Shown here: piece by piece, positions 45,572 through 56,445 of the stretch | Numbering within the stretch: the first letter of the stretch is position 1 | Layout of the letters: each line of letters starts with the position of its first letter | From: Gemmatimonadota bacterium | Lineage (GTDB): Bacteria; Gemmatimonadota; Gemmatimonadetes; Gemmatimonadales; Gemmatimonadaceae | Reading direction: 5' to 3' | DNA length: 64,000 nt | Assembly: GCA_021299375.1 (NCBI GenBank) | Contig: JAJTGR010000011.1 | Coordinates: forward strand, 134,617 to 198,616 | Position numbers and translations under genes: made by a program | Notes under the pieces: model-generated | What the model saw: only the letters and a program-made list of their open reading frames with translations | Database searches by the model: none | Told to the model about the DNA's origin: nothing

Positions 45572-46389
45572 CTGGGCTGGCGCGACGCCACGCCCCGGTG
45601 CTGGCCTTCGAGCAGGTCACGGTGCAGTACCATGGCCGAGGCATGCCAGCCCTTCGCGACGTGTCATTGTGTGCCGAGCCCGGGCGGATCACGGCGGTCG
45701 TCGGCCCCAATGGCAGCGGCAAGAGCAGCCTGGTGCGCTCCCTGTTGCGGCGCGCACCGGTGCGTGTCGGGCGCGTCACGCTCGACGGCCGGGATGTCAC
45801 GTCCCTTGAGGCGCGCGAATTCGCGCAACGGGTCGCCGTCGTACCTCAGCGCGAGGAACCGGTGCTTCCGCTTTCGGTGCGTGAGTTCGTGCTGCTCGGT
45901 CGCCATCCACGGCGAGGGGCGTTCGGTGTACCGTCGGACGACGATCGGGCCAAGGTGGAGCAGGCGTTGGCGCGGACCGGCATGACGGAGGCTGCCGAGC
46001 ACGACACCGGCACGTTGTCGGGCGGCGAATGGCAGCGCGTGCGCATCGCGCGGGCGCTCGCGCAGGACACGCCGGCCGTGGTGCTCGACGAACCGACCAC
46101 CTTCCTGGATATCGCGCACGAGATGGCCGTGTTCGAACTCGTGGATGCGCTTGCCCGAGAGGGCCGCACACTGCTGCTGGTCAGTCACCAGCTCAACCTC
46201 GTGGCGCGCTTCGCCGACCACATCGTGTTGCTGCACGAAGGGCAGGTGGCTGCCGCCGGCAACGCCGACGCCGTCATGCGCGGCGAGATTCTCGAGCGTG
46301 TCTACGATTGGCCGCTCGTGGTCACGCGGGATCCCGCGGTGGGGGCGCCGGCGCTGCTGCCGTTACGGGGTCGGGGCCGTGTACGATGA
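45568..46389 (+). CDS. btuD: Cobalamin ABC transporter ATPase
   Basis: 273 residues. The Walker A GPNGSGKSS is at 46-54, followed by a Q-loop near VVPQREE, the ABC signature LSGGEWQR, Walker B VVLDEPTTFLD and a switch His in LLVSHQL. It matches the FepC/BtuD/FhuC class that powers metal-chelate uptake. It should associate with the BtuC permease encoded before it. ATG 45568 overlaps btuC, and TGA overlaps the receptor ATG. Confidence 0.93.
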   Translation: MTGLARRHAPVLAFEQVTVQYHGRGMPALRDVSLCAEPGRITAVVGPNGSGKSSLVRSLLRRAPVRVGRVTLDGRDVTSLEAREFAQRVAVVPQREEPVLPLSVREFVLLGRHPRRGAFGVPSDDDRAKVEQALARTGMTEAAEHDTGTLSGGEWQRVRIARALAQDTPAVVLDEPTTFLDIAHEMAVFELVDALAREGRTLLLVSHQLNLVARFADHIVLLHEGQVAAAGNADAVMRGEILERVYDWPLVVTRDPAVGAPALLPLRGRGRVR

Positions 46390-48227
46390 GCCCGTCGCTC
46401 GTGCTGGCCCTCGTGCAGGTCGTGACCACCGACTCGATTCGCACGCCGCTCGACTCGGCGCGAGCGGCGATCCGGCTCGTGACCCAGCGGGTGGTGGCCG
46501 ATCAGGCGGCTCCGGTGGCGGGGCGCACGCAGGCGCACATGCCGGTCGCCGCGGCGCGTGAGCGCGGCGCGGTGTCACTGAACGGTTTGCTCGGGCTACT
46601 GCCGTACACCACGTTGCGTGCTGCACGTGGGGAAAGCGGGCTGTCGCTTCGCGGGGCGCGACGGGAACAGGTTGTGGTGACGCTCGATGGGCTGCCGCTC
46701 AACGATCCGGCCACCGGCGTGGCCGACGTATCCGACCTGCCGCTGGTCAGCGTGGCGACCGCAGCCGTGATTCCGGGGGCCGATCCCATCGGCGCTGGGA
46801 GTGGGGCGAGCGGTGGTGTTGTCGCGTTGACCACGACCGCCCAGCGTGCGCTCGCCGCGCACACCGGAGCGTTCGGGCAGCGGGGGGTCGAAGGTGCATG
46901 GCTGACCCGCGCCCGGGGATGGCGCCTGAATGCCACGGCCGCATGGCGTGACGCCCGAAACGACTTCCCCTTCGTGAATGAGGCGGGTGTCGCCCCCCAG
47001 CGCGAGACGCGCGTGAACAACGATGAGCGCCGGGCTGTCCTCGGCGGCGGGGCCGTGTCGACGCGGTCGCAGTGGTCCGCACTGGCGTCATTCAGCGAAC
47101 GCGGCATGGTGGGCCCGGCCAATGTCCGTGCGTATGACGCCGACCGCTCGCGTGTCGATCGGGTAGTCGTGCGGGGGCAGCGCCTCTGGGCATCGACGCT
47201 GGTGACGGCCGGCGTACGCTGGTTCTCGCTGGGCTATCGTGATCCCGCGCGTCCGGCACTCGATTCGCGGGCGCGGGCCGCCGCTGCCGACTTGGAGTGG
47301 CGCGGCACGTGGCGGGGTGGCAGTTGGCGCGCTGGCACCGGCACCGACGGCTTGCGCGCCTCCGCCGGCGTTGCGCAACAGCGCGTTCGCGGATTCGCCG
47401 CCTATGGGTGGCAGCATCGCACGCGACGATGGGAGGCCGACCTTGGGGTTCGCACCGACGTCATCGAACGTGCCGGCATCCTGCCAACGGTCAGTTCCGG
47501 CCTGACCTGGCGCGCGCATGGCGTGGCAGGTGGCAGGCAACTGCTGCTGCTCGCCCGAGGCGGACAGGCCGTACGCGTGCCCACGCTGTACGACCTGTAC
47601 TTCTCCTCGCCGCAACGGCTCTTCGTTCGGGCCCTCGCGCCCGAGCAGGTCACCGCTGACGGCAGCGTTGGGCTCCGCGTCGACATGCCCACCGCGCGAT
47701 GGCGGGCCGACGGTGAACTCTCGCTCGTCATGCGCAACACCCGCGATGCGATCGTCTGGTTTCCCGGCAACTTCGCGTGGAGCCCGGCCAACGTGGGGCA
47801 GGAACGCCTCCGCGGCATGGAGGCCCGCGCCGGTATCAGCGCCGCGCCGGTTGCGCTGTCCGCGTGGACCACGGTGTACGCGTCCACGCTCCACACTGGC
47901 GGCCTGCGGATTCCTGCGCCGTACATTCCTCGCGTCAACGGCGGCGCCCTGCTGCAGTGGCGCCATCGGCGTACCGTCGTGAGTGGCAATGCCCGATGGC
48001 AGGGTGCCCGCCCGTACACGGCCGGTCCGCGCAATCCCGCATTCGAATTGCCCGCCGTCGTCCTGTTCGACGCGGCGCTGGCCCGATCGTTCGAGCGCGG
48101 TGACATGCAGACTCTCATGACGCTCGGCCTCGACAACCTCACCGACGCGCGCTGGCAATCGGTGCGCGGATTCCCCATGCCGGGGCGCGCCTGGTCGCTC
48201 GCTCTCACGCTACAGCCGCGCCCCTAG
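46386..48227 (+). CDS. btuB: TonB-dependent cobalamin receptor (BtuB-like)
   Basis: 613 residues. The plug domain is clear: GLSLRGARREQVVVTLDGLPLNDPATGVADVSDLPLVSV, then IEVIPG-like ATAAVIPGADPIGAGSGASGGVVAL. A beta-barrel follows with about 20 strand segments and ends in LALTLQPRP rather than a terminal aromatic. A conventional signal peptide is weak (MSPSLVLALVQVV), so export may use a short or atypical signal. The size is like that of BtuB (~600 aa). Cobalamin as ligand is inferred from the riboswitch and operon. The ATG overlaps btuD. Confidence 0.87.
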   Translation: MSPSLVLALVQVVTTDSIRTPLDSARAAIRLVTQRVVADQAAPVAGRTQAHMPVAAARERGAVSLNGLLGLLPYTTLRAARGESGLSLRGARREQVVVTLDGLPLNDPATGVADVSDLPLVSVATAAVIPGADPIGAGSGASGGVVALTTTAQRALAAHTGAFGQRGVEGAWLTRARGWRLNATAAWRDARNDFPFVNEAGVAPQRETRVNNDERRAVLGGGAVSTRSQWSALASFSERGMVGPANVRAYDADRSRVDRVVVRGQRLWASTLVTAGVRWFSLGYRDPARPALDSRARAAAADLEWRGTWRGGSWRAGTGTDGLRASAGVAQQRVRGFAAYGWQHRTRRWEADLGVRTDVIERAGILPTVSSGLTWRAHGVAGGRQLLLLARGGQAVRVPTLYDLYFSSPQRLFVRALAPEQVTADGSVGLRVDMPTARWRADGELSLVMRNTRDAIVWFPGNFAWSPANVGQERLRGMEARAGISAAPVALSAWTTVYASTLHTGGLRIPAPYIPRVNGGALLQWRHRRTVVSGNARWQGARPYTAGPRNPAFELPAVVLFDAALARSFERGDMQTLMTLGLDNLTDARWQSVRGFPMPGRAWSLALTLQPRP

Positions 48228-48314
48228 CCGCCGGCTGCTGCCGGGCGCCGGTCAAGGCGTGGTCGCCACCCGCGGCCCGGCGCAGGACTACCGATCATTC
48301 CCTCCCCACTCACC

Positions 48315-49484
48315 ATGGAGTGCCAGCATCCCATGCCCACCATCCTGTCGACTCATCGTTCCGCACGTCGCGCGGCCTGCACGTGGCTGCTGGCGTCGGG
48401 GATGCTTGCCGCATGCGGCGGCGATAGTCCCACCGCGGGCGCGCCACAACCGCCCCGCGGCATTCTCGTGCTCGATGGGTTCATCCAGCCCGGCCTGACG
48501 TTCCTTGGCGACACGGGCACGGCGTCCACCAGGCTCGTGTTCGCCCCGCCGACCGAGTTCGATGCGGGCGGATTCACCCTCGAGCGCGACACCGTGCTGG
48601 CGGTGTCGAGCCGCGGTGCCGGCGACCTCCTGTACCTCGCTGATGTCCGCACGTCGCAACTGCGGCGCATCCAACTGCCAGCCCGCAGCAACCCGGGTCG
48701 GGCGCGGCTGTTCCGCGGCAGTACCGGCCTGGCGCTCGTGGCGGTTGCGCTTCGGGACTCCAGCGCCATCGCGCTGGTGAGCGTTGCGGGAACCGCTGCG
48801 CCGACCATCACGCGCCTTGGCAACGTGGGCACCTGTCCCACCGACATGTTCCAGTACGACAATGCCACCTGGGTCGTCGATGCCAACAGCAACTGCCGTG
48901 TGAACTACGCCGTGCAGGGCGATGTGCGACTCATTCGCATTCCTGCCGGTGGGACAGCGCGGGACACCCTCACCCTGACGGGCCTTCGCGGGTCTGGGGC
49001 GTCCGCCATCGTGAGCGGCGACGTGGCCTATGTCAGCGCCGGCGGCGACGCCAACTTCGCCGGCTTTCCGTACGTGCTGACCAGCTCCGGCGCGATCGCC
49101 AAAATTGATCTGCGCACACGCCGAGTGCAGGCCACGCGTCCGATGCCGCCCGGCACGTATGGCGCGGGTACCAAGCTGGGGCTGGACGGTTTCCTCTACG
49201 TGTCTCTCTTCGAAAACCTTTCGAGCTTTGGTGGGCGCATCGCGAAGGTGCGCACCGACGACTTGAGCTTTGTGACAAGCGGGCCCACCCCTTGGATGGC
49301 GCTGCGCAGCCCAGCCGGCGCGGAGGTCCAGTGCGGCAGCGGGCAAGCTGACGCACTCGGTCGTCTGCATTGCATCGCCAATGGTGCTGGCTCGGTGACG
49401 TCGCTGATCGTGTTCAGCGTGGCGGGCGTGGAGATCCGGCGGCTGTCGGCCGGGCAGGGCGGGGTCGACCTGGCCCTGCGGTAG
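48315..49484 (+). CDS. Propeller-like surface lipoprotein, BtuG-like candidate
   Basis: 389 residues. A lipobox (SGMLAAC, followed by GGDSPTAG) predicts lipidation. The mature part is a repeating beta pattern: LLYLADVRTSQLRRIQL, ATWVVDANSNCRVNY, GDVAYVSAGG, GAIAKIDLRTRRVQ, DGFLYVSLFE, GRIAKVRTDDLSF, ending in RLSAGQGGVDLALR. This is the style of YncE/DUF5074-type propellers. It lies 88 nt after btuB in a B12-riboswitch operon, as does BtuG, the cobalamin-capturing lipoprotein of Bacteroidetes. Homology to BtuG is inference from class and position. The start may be ATG 48333 (PTILSTHR) rather than 48315. Confidence 0.7.
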   Translation: MECQHPMPTILSTHRSARRAACTWLLASGMLAACGGDSPTAGAPQPPRGILVLDGFIQPGLTFLGDTGTASTRLVFAPPTEFDAGGFTLERDTVLAVSSRGAGDLLYLADVRTSQLRRIQLPARSNPGRARLFRGSTGLALVAVALRDSSAIALVSVAGTAAPTITRLGNVGTCPTDMFQYDNATWVVDANSNCRVNYAVQGDVRLIRIPAGGTARDTLTLTGLRGSGASAIVSGDVAYVSAGGDANFAGFPYVLTSSGAIAKIDLRTRRVQATRPMPPGTYGAGTKLGLDGFLYVSLFENLSSFGGRIAKVRTDDLSFVTSGPTPWMALRSPAGAEVQCGSGQADALGRLHCIANGAGSVTSLIVFSVAGVEIRRLSAGQGGVDLALR

Positions 49485-49544
49485 GTGCGGGTGGCAACGC
49501 CGTGTCCGGCTGCGGCGATCGGCAGGAGCGACTAGTCTCAGGGT

Positions 49545-50294
49545 ATGCCGCTGCTGGTCACCGACGCCGTGGTGCTCCACGTCTCCGACTACCTCGAGTC
49601 CAGTCGTCTTCTGCGACTTGCCACCCGTGAGGCGGGGGTGCTGTCGGTGCTGGCCCGTGGGGCGCGATCATCCAGGAAGCGCTTCGGGAGCGCGGTCGAT
49701 CTGTTTGCCGAAGGGCAGGCCCAGTTGCAGCTCAAGCCGGGACGTGATCTCCACACCCTCACCGCATTCGACGTCACCGTGTCCCGACCCGCGCTCGCCG
49801 AGGACCTTGGGCGCTTCATGGCGGCCAGTGCCATCGCGGAGTGTGTGCTGCGCCTGTTGCACGAAGAGTCGGCCCCTCAGGCCTATGCATGCCTTGTTGC
49901 GGGCCTGGATCGCCTTGCCATGGCGGCGCCGACCGAGACAGCCACGGCTACCCTCGGAGCCCTGTGGCAGGTAGTGGCGCAGGTGGGCTTCCGGCCGGCC
50001 ATTGACCGCTGTGCGGAATGTCACACCCCAATTGCCCGGGAGACGGCGGTGCGTTTTCAGCCCAACGCCGGAGGGGTGCTCTGTCCCGGGTGCGCGCGGA
50101 CCGCACCACGCGGGCGCGTCCTGCCGGCCAATGCCCGGGATGCCGTGCGCCTGTGGCTCGCCGGCCGTTTGGCCGACGTCGATGAACTCGCTGCCCGAGC
50201 CCACCAGCGGTTGTTGCGGGAGTTCCTGGCCCAGCATCTCCCGGACAACCGCCCGCTGAAGGCCTTTGCGATTTGGGAGCAAGGTCGATGGTAG
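49545..50294 (+). CDS. recO: DNA repair protein RecO
   Basis: 249 residues. The N-terminal OB-like domain (MPLLVTDAVVLHVSDYLESSRLLRLATREAGVLSVLARGARSSRKRFG, then the basic RSSRKR run) is followed by a helical domain. A zinc knuckle comes next, with CAECH near 167-171 and CPGC near 183-186. RecO helps RecR load RecA at gaps. Length is standard. No ribosome-binding site stands out for ATG 49545. It begins 60 nt after the lipoprotein stop; the intervening sequence has no obvious terminator. Confidence 0.92.
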   Translation: MPLLVTDAVVLHVSDYLESSRLLRLATREAGVLSVLARGARSSRKRFGSAVDLFAEGQAQLQLKPGRDLHTLTAFDVTVSRPALAEDLGRFMAASAIAECVLRLLHEESAPQAYACLVAGLDRLAMAAPTETATATLGALWQVVAQVGFRPAIDRCAECHTPIARETAVRFQPNAGGVLCPGCARTAPRGRVLPANARDAVRLWLAGRLADVDELAARAHQRLLREFLAQHLPDNRPLKAFAIWEQGRW

Positions 50295-50297
50295 CCC

Positions 50298-50328
50298 GGT
50301 ATGAGGTGGAGTGCGCCAACCTCATGCC
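50298..50328 (+). terminator. Weak hairpin after recO
   Basis: A 10-bp stem with one wobble pair (50298-50307 with 50319-50328) begins 4 nt past the recO stop. There is no T-tract, so it may act as a processing or Rho-aided end rather than an intrinsic terminator. Confidence 0.35.
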
Positions 50329-50400
50329 GGTGAAGAACTTGCGAGAAGGAGAACACGACCCGGGGTCCTCGCGGGCCGGGTGTGCCGCCCGCCATGTTGC

Positions 50401-50429
50401 TTGACGCCGGGGGGTGCGCGTCCTAGACT
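50401..50429 (+). promoter_or_regulatory. Sigma-70-type promoter for the tail-domain protein
   Basis: TTGACG (50401-50406), exactly 17 nt, then TAGACT (50424-50429). This is the best promoter match in the window. Start of transcription would be near 50436, leaving an ~80-nt leader that begins in a palindromic hairpin. Confidence 0.65.
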
Positions 50430-50434
50430 TACAA

Positions 50435-50456
50435 CAGATCTGATAGGCAGATCTGC
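50435..50456 (+). promoter_or_regulatory. Palindromic leader element (operator or 5' hairpin)
   Basis: CAGATCTG (50435-50442) and GCAGATCTGC (50447-50456) are each palindromes and also complementary to each other around ATAGG. They lie at the predicted transcription start, so they could be a dimer-binding operator pair or a stabilising 5' hairpin. Confidence 0.5.
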
Positions 50457-50513
50457 GGAAACCCTCAACGGAGACTTCGACTCAGAACCTGATTCGTCAG
50501 TCGGAGAAGCAAC

Positions 50514-50966
50514 ATGAATCGTGTGTGGGGAGCACTGGGTCTGGTGCTCGTACTCGCCGCGTTCATGCCACGAGTCGCGGAGGCCCAGCCGCAAGACGGA
50601 CGGGAACGCCGCAACGGTGCGACGCTCGGACAGAACTATCCGAATCCGTTCAATCCGGAGACTCGCATTCCGTTCAGTGTGGGTGATGCACCCACCTGTT
50701 CCGATGCCGGGAAGCAGTATCGGGTCAGCCTCAAGATCTACAACGTCCTGTCGGACGTCGTGGCGACCCCGGTGTTGCAGGGCGGAACAAGCGGAGTGGC
50801 CGGTGGTCAACCGCTGGAGAAGTTAACCGTCCCCTGTGGCGAGTATGTCGCCTACTGGGACGGGAAGGTCCAAGCAACCGGGCGGGAGGCTGCCTCAGGC
50901 GTGTATCTGTATCGCCTCGAGGTGGATGGCGTGCCGCTGGTGAAGAAGATGATCGTGGTGAAGTAG
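50514..50966 (+). CDS. Small secreted protein consisting of a type-IX-tail/FlgD-like Ig domain
   Basis: 150 residues: a signal peptide (cut after RVAEAQ, ~25) and then a single domain. LGQNYPNPFNPETRIPFSV is the hallmark start of T9SS type A sorting tails and FlgD-like Ig domains, and AASGVYLYRLEVDG with KKMIVVK is the matching end. Normally this domain sits at the C-terminus of a large secreted protein; here it is the whole protein. It may be a surface structural unit or a carrier-free tail. It has its own promoter and a perfect terminator, so it is a separate, possibly highly expressed unit. Confidence 0.85.
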   Translation: MNRVWGALGLVLVLAAFMPRVAEAQPQDGRERRNGATLGQNYPNPFNPETRIPFSVGDAPTCSDAGKQYRVSLKIYNVLSDVVATPVLQGGTSGVAGGQPLEKLTVPCGEYVAYWDGKVQATGREAASGVYLYRLEVDGVPLVKKMIVVK

Positions 50967-51015
50967 GCAGCACGTATCGCGAGTACCACGAGACCCGAAG
51001 TTCAACAGTAGAGAT

Positions 51016-51053
51016 GGCGCGCCGGGTGAGCGGACCCGGCGCGCCGTTTTCGT
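51016..51053 (+). terminator. Rho-independent terminator after the tail-domain gene
   Basis: A perfect 12-bp GC stem (51016-51027 with 51034-51045) with a 6-nt loop is followed directly by GTTTTCGTT. It begins 50 nt after the stop codon and isolates the gene from clpB. Confidence 0.9.
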
Positions 51054-51190
51054 TCGGGTGACTCCATGCCAGAATGCCGCGTGGACTGCAGTATTGTCTG
51101 AGGTGGAGCGGTGGTCGCCCGAATCCCCTCCGTCGACCCTGCAGTTCTGGCGGGATTGCTTCGGCACCAGCGTTGCCACCACACTGGACT

Positions 51191-53850
<2,660 letters not shown>

Positions 53851-53854
<4 letters not shown>

Positions 53855-54900
53855 GCGGCTGCACACCGCATGATGCGAACGGCGCTCGTCGCGCGGTGCT
53901 GCGGGCGCGGTCTCGGGTTCCCCGACTCGCGGCCGTGGCGGCCCTCACCGGTCTGCTCGTCGGGTGTGCGGAGGGTGCGGCGTCGGCGCCCCCACCGGTC
54001 GCGCCTCCGCCGGTCGTACCACCGGTCGTTACCGGCCCGGTTGGACCGCTGGTCGTGGGCCAGATGTATACCGACGCCAGCGGGTTCATCGAGTACGTGC
54101 CCGGTGATGCGCCGCTCGTGATTGTGGCGCCGCACGGCGGAACACTGAGTCCGGCGGGGCTGCCCGATCGCAGCTGTGCCGGCTGCACGACGGTGAACGA
54201 TCTCAACACGCAGGAGTTGGCGCGCACGCTGGTGGAGGAGTTTCGCCAGCGCACCGGTGCCCGCCCGCATCTGATCGTGAATCGGCTGCACCGCCGCAAG
54301 TTCGATGGCAATCGTGATCTGGCGGAGGCCACGGGGGGGACCGCGACGCTCAATGCGTCGTGGACGTGGCTGCACGCGGCCATCGACTCGGCCAAGGCCG
54401 GCGTCGCCCGCCGCAGCACCCGCGGTCTTGTGATCGACCTGCACGGGCACGCTCACCCGATTGCGCGCCTCGAACTTGGTTACCTGCTGGGGGATGCTGA
54501 ACTGCGGGCCACCGACGCCACACTCGCCGCCGGTGGTGCCATGTCGCGCTCCAGTGTCGCGCGCCTGGCTGCCGACACCCGCACCGTCGACGACCGCGGC
54601 GTGACGCTCCTGCGCGGGCCCCGCAGTCTCGGCGCGCTGCTCGCCGCGGAGGGAATCCGCTCGGTGCCGTCGCCGACGGATCCGGCGCCCCTGGTTGGGG
54701 AGGAATACTTCAACGGCGGATACAACACGCAGCGCCATGGTTCGCTGGCCGGCGGGTCGCTCGATGCCATCCAGATCGAGTGTCACCTGACCGGTGTTCG
54801 CGATTCTGAGGGCAATCGCGCCCAGTTCGCGCGCGCACTCACCACCGCGCTGCGCACGTACTTCACGGTGCACTACGGGTGGACGGGCCCGTCGTCGTGA
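53851..54900 (+). CDS. N-formylglutamate amidohydrolase-like lipoprotein
   Basis: 349 residues. The lipobox LLVGC (Cys39) is followed by a Pro-rich linker of ~25 residues. The domain then shows [20 protein letters not shown], an [15 protein letters not shown] helix, [21 protein letters not shown] and [10 protein letters not shown], as in N-formylglutamate amidohydrolase/deformylase-fold hydrolases that use a metal. Being a lipoprotein, it would act outside the cytoplasm, which is unusual for histidine-pathway FGase. It may cleave other N-acyl or amide substrates. GTG 53851 overlaps the clpB stop, and its own stop overlaps tadA. Confidence 0.75.
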
Positions 54901-55385
54901 CCGAGGCATCGATCGGTACGCCCCCGGTACCGGCACACGTGCTGGCGGCCATGCGCGAGGCGCTCGTCGAGGCCCGGGCGGCGGCGCGCGCCGACGAAGT
55001 CCCGGTCGGGGCGGTCGTCGTGCATTCGATCACCGGCGCGCTGCTCGCGCGGGCCCAGAACCGAATGCGCCGCGACGGCGATGCGACCAGTCATGCCGAA
55101 CTGCTCGCCCTGCGCGAGGCTGCGCAGGTGCTCGGCGGGCGAGGTCTCGGCGACTGCACCCTGGTGGTCACGCTCGAACCGTGTGCGATGTGCGCGGGCG
55201 CCATCGTGTTGTCCCGCGTCGGCAGCCTGGTCTTCGGGGCATGGGATGACAAGGCGGGCATGTGCGGCAGTGTGGGTGACCTGGTGCGGCATGCGCGGCT
55301 CAATCATCGGCCCGCCGTGCGCGGAGGGGTGGCGGCAGCCGAGTGCGGGGCATTGCTGCGGGCGTTCTTCGACGTACGGCGCTAG
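54897..55385 (+). CDS. tadA: tRNA-specific adenosine deaminase
   Basis: 162 residues; converts adenosine 34 to inosine in tRNA-Arg(ACG). Zinc/catalytic motif HAE at 66-68 and PCAMC with Cys96 and Cys99 match the CDA superfamily TadA branch, as does FGAWDDKAGMCGSVGDL. GTG 54897 overlaps the previous TGA (GTGA); an in-frame GTG at 54879 would add six residues. Guanine deaminases share similar motifs, but the AGMCGS-LNH end fits TadA. Confidence 0.92.
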   Translation: MTEASIGTPPVPAHVLAAMREALVEARAAARADEVPVGAVVVHSITGALLARAQNRMRRDGDATSHAELLALREAAQVLGGRGLGDCTLVVTLEPCAMCAGAIVLSRVGSLVFGAWDDKAGMCGSVGDLVRHARLNHRPAVRGGVAAAECGALLRAFFDVRR

Positions 55386-55455
55386 CGCTTTCCGTTGGGG
55401 GGGCGCACTCTTGGGCGATCCGAAGTCCCGGTGTTCGCACCAGCCTGCGAGGAAC

Positions 55456-56445
55456 ATGCCAGTGGCCACACGTCGATCCTGGGTCGTGGCAGCGACACTG
55501 ATCGCTGCGTCGTTCATCACGGCCACGCGCCTCATTGCGCAGGCTGTGGTGCCCAAGCCCCCCACACCCCACTCGTTTCAGACGCTGTCGCTGCTCGGTG
55601 ACACGCTGCGCTCCCTTCCACTCTCGGCCTCCGTCCGCAGCCGCTACGAAGCCCAGTTGGCCGAGGCACGCCGCGCCTACGAACGTACCCCGGCCGATGT
55701 CGACTCCATCATCTGGTACGCGCGGCGTCTGGGGTACCTTGGACAGCTGCGCGAGTCGATCGAGATCTACACCCGCGGTCTCGCCCTCGCTCCGGACAAC
55801 CCGTGGCTCTATCGGCACCGGGGCCACCGGTTCATCTCGGTGCGGGACTTCGGGGCGGCCATCCGTGATCTGGAACAGGCTACGCAGCTGGTGCGGGGCA
55901 AGCCGGACATCGTGGAGCCCGACGGCCAGCCGAATGCGCGCAACATGCCGATCGGCACCCTGCACTCGAACATTGGCTATCACCTTGCGCTCGCGTACTA
56001 CCTGCAGGGTAGCTTCGCACAGGCCGCCGAGGTGGCGCAGCGGGAGGTCCGTGCAGCCACAAATGACGACCGCCGCGTGTCGATGGCGCACTGGCTCTAC
56101 ATGGCGCTCCGCCGGTCTGGGCGTGAGGCGGAGGCTGCCGCCGTACTGCAGCCGTTTACGCGGGACATGAACGTCATCGAGAACGGCGCGTACCACCGAC
56201 TCATGCTGCTGTACAAGGGCATCCTGCCGCCCGACTCCGTATTGACGGTGGGGCCCGGCGGAGAGCTGTCGGTGCAGGATGCGTCGGCGGCGTACGGCGT
56301 GGCCAACTGGCACTGGTATAACGGCCGCCGCGCCGAGGGCGAAGCGCTGTTTCGCCGGATCGTCGCCGGCGGGCAGTGGGGCGCGTTCGGGACGATTGCG
56401 GCCGAGGCAGAACTCGCTCGACTCCGCGCTCGTCCGTCGCGCTAG
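55456..56445 (+). CDS. Secreted TPR-repeat protein
   Basis: 329 residues. A signal peptide (cut near RLIAQA, ~29) is followed by helical tetratricopeptide-like repeats: SIIWYARRLGYLGQLRESIEIYTRGLALAPDNPWLYRHRGHRF is one clear pair, and NIGYHLALAYYLQGSFAQAAEVAQREV another. No catalytic site is seen. It should be a periplasmic protein-interaction scaffold. ATG 55456 follows a GGA site. The last four bases are shared with the converging dehydrogenase gene. Confidence 0.8.
   Translation: MPVATRRSWVVAATLIAASFITATRLIAQAVVPKPPTPHSFQTLSLLGDTLRSLPLSASVRSRYEAQLAEARRAYERTPADVDSIIWYARRLGYLGQLRESIEIYTRGLALAPDNPWLYRHRGHRFISVRDFGAAIRDLEQATQLVRGKPDIVEPDGQPNARNMPIGTLHSNIGYHLALAYYLQGSFAQAAEVAQREVRAATNDDRRVSMAHWLYMALRRSGREAEAAAVLQPFTRDMNVIENGAYHRLMLLYKGILPPDSVLTVGPGGELSVQDASAAYGVANWHWYNGRRAEGEALFRRIVAGGQWGAFGTIAAEAELARLRARPSR

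Noticed and set aside
51054..51190. Heat-shock operator (CIRCE or sigma-32 promoter) upstream of clpB
   Set aside because: No TTAGCACTC-type inverted repeat or clear heat-shock -35/-10 pair was found.
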